Assembly: GCA_014872875.1 (NCBI GenBank)
Contig: WKFI01000005.1
Span: 372,001 to 436,000 of the forward strand
Source: Paracoccaceae bacterium
Lineage (GTDB): Bacteria; Pseudomonadota; Alphaproteobacteria; Rhodobacterales; Rhodobacteraceae
Direction: 5' to 3'
Length of the DNA: 64,000 nucleotides
In this document: positions 54,414 to 63,239 of the stretch, piece by piece
How positions within the stretch are numbered: the stretch's first letter is position 1
Layout of the letters: the number at the start of each line of letters is the position of its first letter
The notes under the pieces: model-generated
Seen by the model: the letters and a program-made list of their open reading frames with translations, nothing else
Told to the model about the DNA's origin: nothing
The model's database searches: none
Position numbers and translations under genes: made by a program

Positions 54414-55703
54414 ATGCATGATATCCGTGCGATCCGCGAAAACCCAGCCGCCTTTGACGCCGCCGTTGCGCGCCGTGGGGACGCGCCGGTTTCGTCGTCG
54501 ATCCTGGCATTGGACGAAGCCCGCCGGGCCAAGATCCTTGCAGCCGAGACCGCGCAGGCCGAACAGAACAAGGCCGCCAAGGCCATCGGTGCAGCCAAAG
54601 CCAAGGGCGATGAAGCCGAGTTCGAGCGTCTGCGCGCGGAAGTTGCGGACAAGAAAGCCGAGGTCGCAGCCATGCAGACGGAGGCCAAGGATCTGGACGC
54701 GCAGCTGACCGCCGCGTTGGAAGTAATCCCCAACCTGGCGTTCGAGGACGTGCCGCTGGGCGAGGATGAAGACGACAATGTCGAAATCCACCGCTGGGGC
54801 ACCCCGCGGGAATTCTCTTTTGCGCCCAAGGAGCATTACGAGTTGTCAGCGGCCAAGGGGTTGGAGTTCGACATGGGGGCAAAACTGTCCGGATCGCGTT
54901 TCGTGATGATGCGCGGCCATGTGGCGCGGGTGCACCGCGCACTGGCTCAGTTCATGCTGGACACCCATACCGGCGAAAATGGCCTGACCGAGGTTAACGG
55001 CCCGGTCTTGGTGCGCGAAGAAATGATGTACGGCACCGGGCAACTGCCGAAGTTCGGCGAAGACAGCTATCAAACCACCAACGGTTGGTGGCTGATCCCA
55101 ACTTCCGAAGTGACCCTGACCAACACCGCCAATGGCGAAATGTTGGCCGAGGGCGATTTGCCGGTGCGCATGACATCGCATTCGCTGTGCTTCCGGTCCG
55201 AGGCCGGCAGCGCAGGCCGTGATACGTCCGGTATGCTGCGTCAGCACCAGTTCGAAAAAGTCGAAATGGTCTCGATCACACATCCCGATCACAGCCGGGC
55301 CGAACTGGACCGGATGACCGAGTGTGCCCAAGGTATTCTGGAGAAGCTGGGTCTGCCCTACCGCACAGTCGTGCTGTGCACTGGCGATATGGGCTTTGGC
55401 GCGCGCCGCACCCACGACATCGAGGTCTGGTTGCCCGGTCAGGATACGTATCGCGAGATCTCATCCGTGTCGGTCTGCGGCAACTTTCAAGCGCGCCGGA
55501 TGAACGCCCGCTTCAAGCCCACCGATGGCGGCAAGCCAGACTACGTTCACACGCTGAACGGTTCCGGGCTGGCCGTGGGTCGTTGCCTGATCGCCGTTCT
55601 TGAGAACGGGCAGAACGAAGACGGGTCCGTGGACCTGCCCGAGGTGCTTGCCCCCTATCTGGGTGGCAAGACACGACTGGGTGCGGATGGTCAGCTGGTC
55701 TGA
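54414..55703 (+). CDS. serS: Serine-tRNA ligase
   Basis: The ATG at 54414 ([11 protein letters not shown]) gives 429 residues. The N-terminal coiled-coil tRNA-binding arm (about 25-105) is alanine/lysine rich; the catalytic core shows motif 2 [26 protein letters not shown] and motif 3 [16 protein letters not shown]. Cytoplasmic class II synthetase. A strong terminator follows. Confidence 0.96.
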   Translation: MHDIRAIRENPAAFDAAVARRGDAPVSSSILALDEARRAKILAAETAQAEQNKAAKAIGAAKAKGDEAEFERLRAEVADKKAEVAAMQTEAKDLDAQLTAALEVIPNLAFEDVPLGEDEDDNVEIHRWGTPREFSFAPKEHYELSAAKGLEFDMGAKLSGSRFVMMRGHVARVHRALAQFMLDTHTGENGLTEVNGPVLVREEMMYGTGQLPKFGEDSYQTTNGWWLIPTSEVTLTNTANGEMLAEGDLPVRMTSHSLCFRSEAGSAGRDTSGMLRQHQFEKVEMVSITHPDHSRAELDRMTECAQGILEKLGLPYRTVVLCTGDMGFGARRTHDIEVWLPGQDTYREISSVSVCGNFQARRMNARFKPTDGGKPDYVHTLNGSGLAVGRCLIAVLENGQNEDGSVDLPEVLAPYLGGKTRLGADGQLV

Positions 55704-55722
55704 GCCGCTTGATGAAAAACAG

Positions 55723-55762
55723 AAAACGCGCGGCCGAAGATCTTCGCCGCGCGTTTTTCTTT
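55723..55762 (+). terminator. Rho-independent terminator after serS
   Basis: AAAACGCGCGGC (55723-55734) pairs with GCCGCGCGTTTT (55746-55757) with a self-complementary GAAGATCTTC between, followed by more T. It begins 20 bases after the stop and also lies before the end of the convergent Lys-rich protein gene. Confidence 0.85.
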
Positions 55763-55787
55763 GGGGTGCTCTCGATTTGAATTGACC

Positions 55788-56429
55788 CTACTTGGACTTT
55801 TTCTTGGACGATTTTTTGTCTTTTGACGTCTTGCCCTTGGACTTGGCGCCTTTGGAGTCCTTGGTCTTGGATTTTGCAGCCTTGGCAGCCTTCGCGGCCT
55901 TCTTTTCGGCCAGAATTGCCTTTTCCTTGGCCTTCTCACGCGCAATGGCCTTCTTGGCCTTGGCCTTTTCCTTCTTGGCCTTGGCTTTGGCCTTGGCTTT
56001 TGCTTTGGCAAATTCTATCGCCAGCTTTTCCGCCTTTTCAGCAGCTTTCTTTTTCTTGGCCTTGGCTTTTTTCTTTTTGGGATCTTGCCCCTCAACTGCC
56101 TTTTCCATCTCTGCCGGGGTAGTCGTTTCCGCCGCCGCGACCTTGGACACAGGCGGTTGTTCAACCGGCTTGCGCGCCCTGTGCGCGGGTTTCCGGGCGG
56201 CTGGAATCGGTTTTGCTGGTTTAACCGGGGCCGCAGCAGGAGCTGCCTGAGCCAAGTGATCCTTGGCCGCCTGAATCAGCTTGGGCGCACGCATTTTACC
56301 GATGCCTTTGATCGCAATGATCGCAGATGGATCCGCCGCAGCCATATCCTCGACCGAAGCGATCCGGTTCAGCCTGAGTTCACGTTCAAGCGCCGTTCCC
56401 ACGCCGCGCAAGTTGATAATTGGAATCAT
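55788..56429 (-). CDS. Helix-hairpin-helix protein with a long Lys/Ala-rich tail
   Basis: The protein is 213 residues. Residues 1-60 contain two helix-hairpin-helix-like motifs (LRGVGTALERELR; IKGIGKMRAPKLIQ) that usually bind DNA backbone. The remaining about 150 are low-complexity: a Pro/Ala hinge and then repeated Lys-Ala runs (AKAKAKAKAKKEKAKAKK) ending in KSKGKTSKDKKSSKKKSK, resembling histone H1-type tails. It is therefore strongly basic and probably nucleoid-associated. Not a family I can name. Confidence 0.7.
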   Translation of the reverse strand: MIPIINLRGVGTALERELRLNRIASVEDMAAADPSAIIAIKGIGKMRAPKLIQAAKDHLAQAAPAAAPVKPAKPIPAARKPAHRARKPVEQPPVSKVAAAETTTPAEMEKAVEGQDPKKKKAKAKKKKAAEKAEKLAIEFAKAKAKAKAKAKKEKAKAKKAIAREKAKEKAILAEKKAAKAAKAAKSKTKDSKGAKSKGKTSKDKKSSKKKSK

Positions 56430-56557
56430 GTGTTGTCCCGTTGTCGCCCCTCGATGTTACTTGCATGCCCTACCCCAAAGAGAGGGTCTCCCTGATCCTA
56501 AGCAGAAGCACAGCTTTTGTATATACAAAAAATATACCTCACCTGTTTCGGCTCAGC

Positions 56558-57508
56558 TTACGGAAAAGGCACCAGACGTTTCTTCTCCTCATCCCACAGC
56601 TTCAGGTTCAATGCGGCGACGGCCTCAGGGAATTTTATCCGGCGTGGCGCCATATCCTCGGGCATGCTGTGATGACAGGTGCGCAACCGATAAGATGGAA
56701 TTCGCGCATTGAAGTGGTGAATGTCATGCAGTGTGATATTCGCCACGGCCATGTCGAAGAACCACCCAAAATCCAGACACGAAGAGCCTTGGATAGCAGC
56801 AATTTTCGGATCCAGATCGGGACGCCGATCCCAGTAGGTATCCTCGAAATTGTGTTGCAGATAGACCAGAAACACCCCGATCATCCCACCCAGAAGGGAA
56901 AAAGCAAGCCAAACCCAAATGCCTGTCGCTCCGGCAACCAGATACAGGATACTGAGGAAAGCAATGATCGACAGGTTGTGCAGCAACACACCCAGCACGC
57001 CGAAGCGTGTGGTGTTCTTCGGCCAACGGTATCTGACGAAATATGTGAACATCGCCCCAACCGGGATGAGCACAAAGGGGTTGCGATAGAGACGATAGAC
57101 CAATCGGTCCCAGAACCCCGCCGCGTTCCATTCGCGCAGGGTCATCGTGTGGATTTCCCCCGTTTCTCGATGCTCCAGATTACCGATACCTGCGTGATGC
57201 AGATTGTGATTCTGCTTCATCACCTCAAACGGAGCAAAGGTGAAAGGTGACAGAACATGGCCTGCGAGTTCGTTTTGCCAGCGCGTTTCGAACAGGGAAT
57301 GGTGTCCGCAGTCATGTTGCAGCACGTATAGACGCACAGCAGCAAAGGCATGGACCACCCCAGCGGGCAAAAGAATATACCAGTATCCAACGTAAGTTAT
57401 CGCCAGATACAGTGATGTGAAATAGACGACAAAGGTCCCGAAATAACTGAGCGAGGCCAGTTTGTTGTCCTGTTGCGTAAATTGACGCGTATAGGTTCTG
57501 AGATCCAT
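56558..57508 (-). CDS. Membrane fatty acid desaturase
   Basis: From MDLRTYTRQ the product is 316 residues; a longer start at 57544 adds twelve. The three diiron His boxes are present: HDCGHHS, HNLHH and HDIHHFN. Four membrane segments separate them. It should introduce a double bond into acyl lipids, or hydroxylate them, at the membrane, affecting membrane fluidity. Substrate position unknown. Confidence 0.88.
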   Translation of the reverse strand: MDLRTYTRQFTQQDNKLASLSYFGTFVVYFTSLYLAITYVGYWYILLPAGVVHAFAAVRLYVLQHDCGHHSLFETRWQNELAGHVLSPFTFAPFEVMKQNHNLHHAGIGNLEHRETGEIHTMTLREWNAAGFWDRLVYRLYRNPFVLIPVGAMFTYFVRYRWPKNTTRFGVLGVLLHNLSIIAFLSILYLVAGATGIWVWLAFSLLGGMIGVFLVYLQHNFEDTYWDRRPDLDPKIAAIQGSSCLDFGWFFDMAVANITLHDIHHFNARIPSYRLRTCHHSMPEDMAPRRIKFPEAVAALNLKLWDEEKKRLVPFP

Positions 57509-57803
57509 GCGACGCCCCACTCCTTCGGCTGGCCGTTTGAGCACTTAGATCAATTAGTTGCAGCCCAAAGATAAACAAGGGCGACGCGAAATGGAATGCC
57601 GCGCTGACACTGACATAACGTCCCAAGTCAGCTCTTGTCACGCCTCTCTTCGGGATAAGCGGCATTTGACCTTCGAGTCTGACGATCGGTGGACAGCAAG
57701 TCAGCCGCCTCCTATCGTGAGCGAATTGAGAACAGTACAGGCTCGGTGTAGCTGGTCGAAATTGTCTCTAACGACGCGTGACTGGACAGATTGGATTTCG
57801 ATC

Positions 57804-59297
57804 ATGGGCAACACATCTCCAAATCTCCTGCTGATCCTTGCCTTGGTGATCAGCGCAGCGATTGCAGGCTGGGGTATCGTGGATCCGCAGGGACTGGGGA
57901 GTTTGGCAGCCCGCGCCGTTGCAACTCAATTCGATAGTCGCGGGTGGTTCATCATGCTCGAGGCCAGCGGCCTGCTTTTCGTGGCCCTGTTTCTGGCCTT
58001 CTCGCGCTTTGGTCGGATCAGGTTGGGACCAAATGAGATCGAGCCCGAGTTTTCCACCCCGGCCTGGATCGCCATGCTGTTTGCGGCAGGTATGGGTGTA
58101 GGGCTGCTGTTTTACGGGGCAGCGGAACCGCTTACCCATTTCGAAGAACTGCGAAAATACAGCCGGGACTCCATGGCGGCCAGTGCGGCCTTGTTCGTGA
58201 CCTATTTGAACTGGGGCTTTCACGCCTGGGCCATCTATGGCGTTGTCGGGTTGATCATCGCCTATTTCGCGTTCCGCCGTGGCGGCACGCTGCTTTTGAG
58301 TGCACCCCTGACCGAGGCAATGGGCAGCACATGGTGGACCCGTGGTCTGGCTTGGTTGTTCGATCTGTTGTCCATCGTGGCCATCGCCGTTGGGCTGGCT
58401 GGATCGCTGGCGATGGGTGTTTTTCAGATCCAGACCGGGTTTGCCGGGCTGATCGGCGTACAGGACCCCGGCGCGCTGACATTGCCGGTCTTCGCCGCGA
58501 TGTGCGTGGCCTTCGTCATTCCGCTGCGGCGGGATCTGGGGGACGGTATGGCGAAACTCTCCAATGCGGCGATGCTGATCGCGATAGCGATGCTGGTCTA
58601 CCTGCTGGTCATGGGGCCCACCTCGTACCTGATGGATGGGATCGTATCTGGGTTCGGGCAGTATCTGTTCGGAGCGCTGCCCGCCGGTTTTGCCACCGCC
58701 GTGTTCTTTGAGCAGGACATCATCGACTGGTTCCACGGCTGGACGCTGAACTACATGATCTGGTGGCTGGCCTGGTCGCCCTTTGTGGGCATCTTCATCG
58801 CACGCATTTCACGCGGGCGCACGATCAGGGAGTTCCTGTTGGGTGTGATTGTTGCCCCAACCCTGTTTTCCATCCTCTGGTTTGGCGTGTTCGGCGGGTT
58901 GGGCTTTTTCGACGCGCTGCAAAATGAAGGCGCGTTGTCCGCGGTCAACGCCGAAAATCTGGACGCAACGACCTTTGCCCTGCTTGAACGGTTTCCCTTG
59001 GATTCGATAAGCCGCGCGGCCACGATCATCGCGGCCTTCCTGTTTGTGGTGACAAGTGTCGTTAGCGCAGGCTTCACACTGGCCATGATCGGCACAGGTG
59101 GGGATGAAAACCCTTCTCCCAAAATTCGAACTGTCTGGGGCGCGATCCTTGGCGCCTTGGGACTGGCCATGGTGCTGGTGGGCGATATTGCGCTGGTCCG
59201 CTCGATAATTGCCCTGTCGGCTATCGCCTTTGTGTTCATCGTGCCGGTTCTGGTGGTCTGCCTGTTCCGCACGCTCAATCGCGAGGAGCGCTCATGA
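57804..59297 (+). CDS. BCCT-family transporter (betaine/carnitine/choline type)
   Basis: The start at MGNTSPNLLL gives 497 residues with twelve predicted membrane helices; the open frame extends upstream to 57558 without a credible start. BCCT signatures are AAGMGVGLLFYGAAEPLTHF, YLNWGFHAWAIYGVVGL, a MNYMIWWLAWSPFVGIFIARISRGRTIREF-type block (NYMIWWLAWSPFVG) and WFGVFGGLGF. These carriers import quaternary-ammonium osmolytes such as glycine betaine, choline, carnitine or DMSP. Its stop overlaps a 30-codon membrane-peptide frame. Confidence 0.92.
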   Translation: MGNTSPNLLLILALVISAAIAGWGIVDPQGLGSLAARAVATQFDSRGWFIMLEASGLLFVALFLAFSRFGRIRLGPNEIEPEFSTPAWIAMLFAAGMGVGLLFYGAAEPLTHFEELRKYSRDSMAASAALFVTYLNWGFHAWAIYGVVGLIIAYFAFRRGGTLLLSAPLTEAMGSTWWTRGLAWLFDLLSIVAIAVGLAGSLAMGVFQIQTGFAGLIGVQDPGALTLPVFAAMCVAFVIPLRRDLGDGMAKLSNAAMLIAIAMLVYLLVMGPTSYLMDGIVSGFGQYLFGALPAGFATAVFFEQDIIDWFHGWTLNYMIWWLAWSPFVGIFIARISRGRTIREFLLGVIVAPTLFSILWFGVFGGLGFFDALQNEGALSAVNAENLDATTFALLERFPLDSISRAATIIAAFLFVVTSVVSAGFTLAMIGTGGDENPSPKIRTVWGAILGALGLAMVLVGDIALVRSIIALSAIAFVFIVPVLVVCLFRTLNREERS

Positions 59298-59386
59298 TCG
59301 GCACACCAATTGACACAATCCTGAACCTGCTGGTCTTTGCCTATATCGGCTTTCTGATCTGGCTCTGCCTGCGGCCCGATCCCTGA
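59294..59386 (+). CDS. 30-residue single-membrane peptide overlapping the BCCT gene
   Basis: ATG at 59294 overlaps the BCCT stop (ATGA) and follows GAGGAGCG, a good ribosome binding site inside the end of the BCCT gene. The product MIGTPIDTILNLLVFAYIGF continues with LIWLCLRPDP and is essentially one membrane helix. Translational coupling suggests an accessory subunit of the transporter, but I know of no named family. The stop is followed by the convergent der gene. Confidence 0.6.
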   Translation: MIGTPIDTILNLLVFAYIGFLIWLCLRPDP

Positions 59387-59415
59387 AAGGCGGGTTACCC
59401 CCGCCCCCCTTTCAG
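59383..59415. terminator. Hairpin between the BCCT unit and der
   Basis: CTGAAAGG (59383-59390) pairs with CCTTTCAG (59408-59415) with a smaller CGGG/CCCG stem inside. It overlaps both convergent gene ends and could act in either direction. Confidence 0.5.
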
Positions 59416-60861
59416 GTGTTTTGCCAATGCGCCAGCATTCTTCTTGCGACGGCCCTTGTAGGGGTTCTTGTCCCCCTGCCCGCGCATGGTCAGGCGGATC
59501 GGCGTGCCCGGCATGTCGAAATCCTGACGGAGGCCGTTGACCAGATACCTTGAATAAGCGTCCGGAAGCTTGTCGGGATGCGAGCACATGACCACAAATC
59601 CCGGCGGCCGGGTCTTGGCCTGGGTCATGTAACGCAGCTTGATCCGCTTCCCTTGAGGCGCTGGCGGCGGATGCTGTTCCAGCATGCCCGTCAGCCAACG
59701 GTTCAGCGCGGCGGTCGGAACTCGGCGATTCCACACGTCATAGGCCCGCAGAATGGCATCGTGCAGGCGGTCCAACCCCCTGCCCGTTTTGGCAGACACC
59801 GTAATCAGGGGCGCGCCGCGCAACTGCGGCAGCAGGCGGTTGAACGCCTCCTTCAGGTCGCGCAGCTTCTCCTGCTTATTGTCCTCGATATCCCACTTGT
59901 TGACGGCGACCACAACCGCGCGGCCTTCACGCTCGGCCAGATCGGCAATGCGCAGATCCTGCTGTTCAAAGGGGATCGCCGCGTCCAGCAGGACAACCAC
60001 GACCTCGGCAAACTTCACGGCGCGCAGCCCGTCAGACACGGAGAGCTTTTCCAGCTTTTCCTGCACCTTGGCCTTTTTGCGCATCCCGGCGGTATCGAAG
60101 ATCCGCATCGGTGTTTCGTTCCAGTCCAGCCGCAGCGCAATGGCGTCGCGGGTTATACCGGCCTCGGGGCCGGTCAACAGGCGGTCTTCGCCAAGGATCT
60201 TGTTGATCAGCGTGGACTTGCCCGCGTTGGGACGGCCAACCACGGCGATCTGCAAAGGTTTTTCCGCAGTTGGAACAGGAGCTTGCTCCTCCCCATCCTC
60301 ATCCACATCATCCTCGGCCAGGTCTACGTCAGTGTCCGGCGCGTTGGCCTGGGCGCGGGTTTCGAACTCTTCCGAGATCGGCAATAGCTGGCCATAAAGG
60401 TCGTTCAGGCCTTCGCCATGTTCCGCCGACAACCGGATCGGCTCCCCCAGCCCCAACGCATAAGCCTCAAGCACGCCCGCATCAGCGGCCGCGCCTTCGC
60501 CCTTGTTGGCCGCAAGGATCACATGAGCAGACCGTTTGCGCAGGATTTCGGCAAATACTTCGTCCACCGGGGTGACACCGGCGCGCGCGTCAATCATGAA
60601 CAGACAGATATCGGCCATGTCCACGGCGCGTTCGGTCAACCGCCGCATCCGGCCCTGAAGGGAATCGTCGGTGGCGTCTTCCAGACCCGCGGTGTCGATC
60701 ACGGTAAAGCGCAGATCCCCGAGCCGAGCCTCACCTTCGCGCAGATCACGCGTGACACCGGGCTGGTCATCGACCAGCGCCAGCTTTTTGCCGACAAGAC
60801 GGTTGAACAGGGTGGATTTGCCCACATTCGGGCGCCCCACGATGGCGAGGGTGAACGACAT
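59395..60861 (-). CDS. der: Ribosome-associated GTPase Der (EngA)
   Basis: The protein has 488 residues with two tandem GTPase domains. First: G1 GRPNVGKST at residues 8-16, DTAGLED and NKGEGAAAD-like. Second: G1 [19 protein letters not shown] and NKWDIED. A KH-like domain ([11 protein letters not shown]-type [13 protein letters not shown] and KIRLRYMTQ-like KLRYMTQ) follows. Acts in 50S subunit maturation. Downstream of bamB and the TPR protein on the same strand, the usual YfgM-BamB-Der order. Confidence 0.96.
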   Translation of the reverse strand: MSFTLAIVGRPNVGKSTLFNRLVGKKLALVDDQPGVTRDLREGEARLGDLRFTVIDTAGLEDATDDSLQGRMRRLTERAVDMADICLFMIDARAGVTPVDEVFAEILRKRSAHVILAANKGEGAAADAGVLEAYALGLGEPIRLSAEHGEGLNDLYGQLLPISEEFETRAQANAPDTDVDLAEDDVDEDGEEQAPVPTAEKPLQIAVVGRPNAGKSTLINKILGEDRLLTGPEAGITRDAIALRLDWNETPMRIFDTAGMRKKAKVQEKLEKLSVSDGLRAVKFAEVVVVLLDAAIPFEQQDLRIADLAEREGRAVVVAVNKWDIEDNKQEKLRDLKEAFNRLLPQLRGAPLITVSAKTGRGLDRLHDAILRAYDVWNRRVPTAALNRWLTGMLEQHPPPAPQGKRIKLRYMTQAKTRPPGFVVMCSHPDKLPDAYSRYLVNGLRQDFDMPGTPIRLTMRGQGDKNPYKGRRKKNAGALAKHLKGGRG

Positions 60862-60912
60862 TGCTCAGGTCACTTTCGAAAACTCAGGCGCGTGTCATAG
60901 CGCATCCCGGCG

Positions 60913-62238
60913 TCAACGGAAAGCGTGCAATTCGCCTTTCGAAGACACGACATAAAGGGTTCGCCCGGCAATCGCCGGAGCAGTGGTTGCACCGTTGGGC
61001 ACCTCGACCGTGCGCTGCAAGGCTCCGGTTTCAGGGTTGAAGAAACGCAGGAAGCCATCATTCGACGCCAGAACCACCTGCCCACCGGCAACGATGGGCC
61101 CATAATGCGCGACAATCTCGGCCCGTCTGCGCGGCTTGTCCTTGAGGAACCCGGGCAGCTCAACCTTCCAGATCACTTCTCCAGTGCTGGCAAGAGAGCG
61201 TGCCAGATAACCGGTATCGGTCACCTGGAAGAGGCTGTCACCACCGGGCCATACCGGACCAAGCGCACCTTCCTGCAATGTCCAGTTGCGTTCCCCGGTT
61301 CCGGCGTCCAGCGACACGGTGCGGCCGGAATGGTTGCCCACGACTATTGCATTGCCGATCACCATGGGACTGCCGGTCACGTCAGAAATGCGAGAAACCG
61401 CACGCCCAACCCTTTGACCTGCAACCGAGGCCTCCCAGCGCCGCAACCCACCGCGTCGGAAGGTTGCCACCACATCGCCCGAGCCGAATGCGAACACTGC
61501 CAGATCCGAAGTCACCACCGGGGCCGGAGCGCCCAGCACGTTGGATGCGCTGGGGTTGGCCTCGATCTGCCACAGGATGCGGCCATTGTCGGCGCTAATG
61601 GCCCATCCGGTATCGTCTCCGGCCACCAGGTACACGATTCCGTCACTCACCGTTGGCGTGCCACTGCCCGTTGCGCCCAATTCCTGGCGCCAGCGCACAC
61701 CGCCGGTCTTTGCATCAAATGCGGTCAGCACTCCGAAGCCCGAGGAAACGTAGAGCGTGCCATTATTGTAGGCGATGCCCCCACCGGTGGCTTCTCCGTC
61801 ACTGTCCGCGGGCGGCAGGATCGACGATTGCCAAATGATCTGCCCCCCGGACGACACAGCGGAAACCTGAGAGGAGGCGTCGAGGGTATAAACCAAGCCG
61901 CCGCCGACAACCGGTGCTGCCGTGATGCGCTGACGTCGCCCGTCCCCTTCGCCGATCGATACGGTCCAGATCCGCGACGGAGCGGCCGACAGTGCCGGAT
62001 GGGTGGTCCGGAAAGCAGTTGTACCCGGCGATTGAGCCCATTCGGCATTGGCAGTCTGCCCGGCCAGGCGAATCGCGCGCGTTTGGTTTCCGGCTTCGGC
62101 AGTCTCCAACTGACCCGACCGAATGTCCTCCCGGACGCCCTGCAGGATGACTTCCTTTTCCGCGCAGGCAGTCAAGGCCAGAAGGGCGGAGCCGAGCAAG
62201 GCCATACCTGCGCGGGAGCTGGTGATCGCTGCTTTCAT
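60913..62238 (-). CDS. bamB: Outer membrane protein assembly factor BamB
   Basis: From MKAAITSS the protein is 441 residues, a lipoprotein with signal ending ALLALTAC (Cys25). The rest is a PQQ-like eight-bladed beta-propeller seen in repeats of the type WQSSILPPA, GGVRWRQELGATGSGTP, GTLYVSSGFGVLTAFDAKTG and RTLYVVSSKGELHAF. It is part of the BAM complex for outer-membrane protein folding. Located between the TPR gene and der. Confidence 0.93.
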   Translation of the reverse strand: MKAAITSSRAGMALLGSALLALTACAEKEVILQGVREDIRSGQLETAEAGNQTRAIRLAGQTANAEWAQSPGTTAFRTTHPALSAAPSRIWTVSIGEGDGRRQRITAAPVVGGGLVYTLDASSQVSAVSSGGQIIWQSSILPPADSDGEATGGGIAYNNGTLYVSSGFGVLTAFDAKTGGVRWRQELGATGSGTPTVSDGIVYLVAGDDTGWAISADNGRILWQIEANPSASNVLGAPAPVVTSDLAVFAFGSGDVVATFRRGGLRRWEASVAGQRVGRAVSRISDVTGSPMVIGNAIVVGNHSGRTVSLDAGTGERNWTLQEGALGPVWPGGDSLFQVTDTGYLARSLASTGEVIWKVELPGFLKDKPRRRAEIVAHYGPIVAGGQVVLASNDGFLRFFNPETGALQRTVEVPNGATTAPAIAGRTLYVVSSKGELHAFR

Positions 62239-62305
62239 AGTGTCTGCCCTGTCTTCCTGTCTGTCTTCTGCCATTTCAGTCGGGTATCCGCCGCATGTTT
62301 ACGGT

Positions 62306-62977
62306 TCAGCCCTCGGACGATGCCACTGTTCCCGGAACCCCGCCCAAGGCCACAATCACCCGCACCGCGCGTTGTTGCAAGTCTGCACTGACTTCGGAAT
62401 CTTCGAGAATTGCCTGCAGACGTTCAATTGCCTTGTCCACATTCCCTTCTTCGATGTCGAGCAGGGCAAGCTGTTCTTCGCTGAGCAACCGCAGGGGAGC
62501 GCCCGGACGCGCAAGGGCGTCGAATTGCAGGCGACGTTCCTCGATGCTCAGGCTATCGCCCTGCAACAACAAGGCCTTGAACGCGGCGATGTTGCGATAG
62601 ATCTCCGGCAACTCCGGTTGCGTTGCAACCTGTTGAAGGCGATTGACCGCTGCGCTGTCGTCTCCCGAATTGGCAAGAGCCCCCGCTTCCAGCAAATCTG
62701 CAATTGCAGCACCACCAACCGCGTCGGTTTCGATACCAGCCAGCAGGCCAGCACGCGCCGTTGCGTCATCATCGGACAAGGCCGCGATGATCGCATCCCC
62801 CAGTTCCTGCGCCGCGGCCGTGGCCTGGGCTTTGCGATATTCATTGAAGGCTGCTCCGCCAACAATCAAAACGATGGCCAAGACTGCAATCCAGCCGTAG
62901 CGTTTGAGCAGCCCGAACATCCGATCGCGACGAACTTCTTCGGTCACTTCTTCAATGAAACTGTCGGTATCGCTCAT
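62306..62977 (-). CDS. Membrane-anchored TPR protein (YfgM/Tpr_21 family)
   Basis: From MSDTDSF it has 223 residues. A cytoplasmic N-terminus (SFIEEVTEEVRRDRMFGLLKRYG) is followed by one membrane helix (WIAVLAIVLIVGGAAF) and a periplasmic TPR-like domain (EIYRNIAAFKALLLQ; EEQLALLDIEEGNVDKAIERLQAIL). Homologues associate with SecYEG and chaperones. Position upstream of bamB-der supports an envelope biogenesis operon. Confidence 0.9.
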   Translation of the reverse strand: MSDTDSFIEEVTEEVRRDRMFGLLKRYGWIAVLAIVLIVGGAAFNEYRKAQATAAAQELGDAIIAALSDDDATARAGLLAGIETDAVGGAAIADLLEAGALANSGDDSAAVNRLQQVATQPELPEIYRNIAAFKALLLQGDSLSIEERRLQFDALARPGAPLRLLSEEQLALLDIEEGNVDKAIERLQAILEDSEVSADLQQRAVRVIVALGGVPGTVASSEG

Positions 62978-63163
62978 GAATTCGCCCCTATGACTGCATT
63001 CGTGCGCCCGCTCCGAACGTGTTTCCTGTGTGTCCACGTCGCGGTCGGGCCGGTTTGGCCTCTCTTACCGTGCATCAATAGGCAAGCCAAGTGTCGGCAA
63101 AGCCTCAAATTCCGACACAGAATGGTCCATGACTACTTTTTTTGATCTGAACTGGTTAGTTTA

Positions 63164-63171
63164 GTCTAGAC
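63164..63171. promoter_or_regulatory. Palindrome upstream of the RND adaptor gene
   Basis: GTCTAGAC is an 8-base perfect palindrome inside an AT-rich gap between divergent genes, about 70 bases before the ATG of the adaptor. Position would suit a repressor site for an efflux operon, but no regulator gene is in the window. Confidence 0.3.
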
Positions 63172-63239
63172 AATACATATATCCCGTTACACGACTTCGC
63201 CCGAAGTCCATGAAGACAGAATTACCTGGGAAGGCCGAC

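Noticed and set aside
57558-57803. Extended N-terminus of the BCCT transporter
   Set aside because: The 82 extra residues are polar and basic and overlap the upstream divergent promoter region; the ATG at 57804 leads directly into the first membrane helix.
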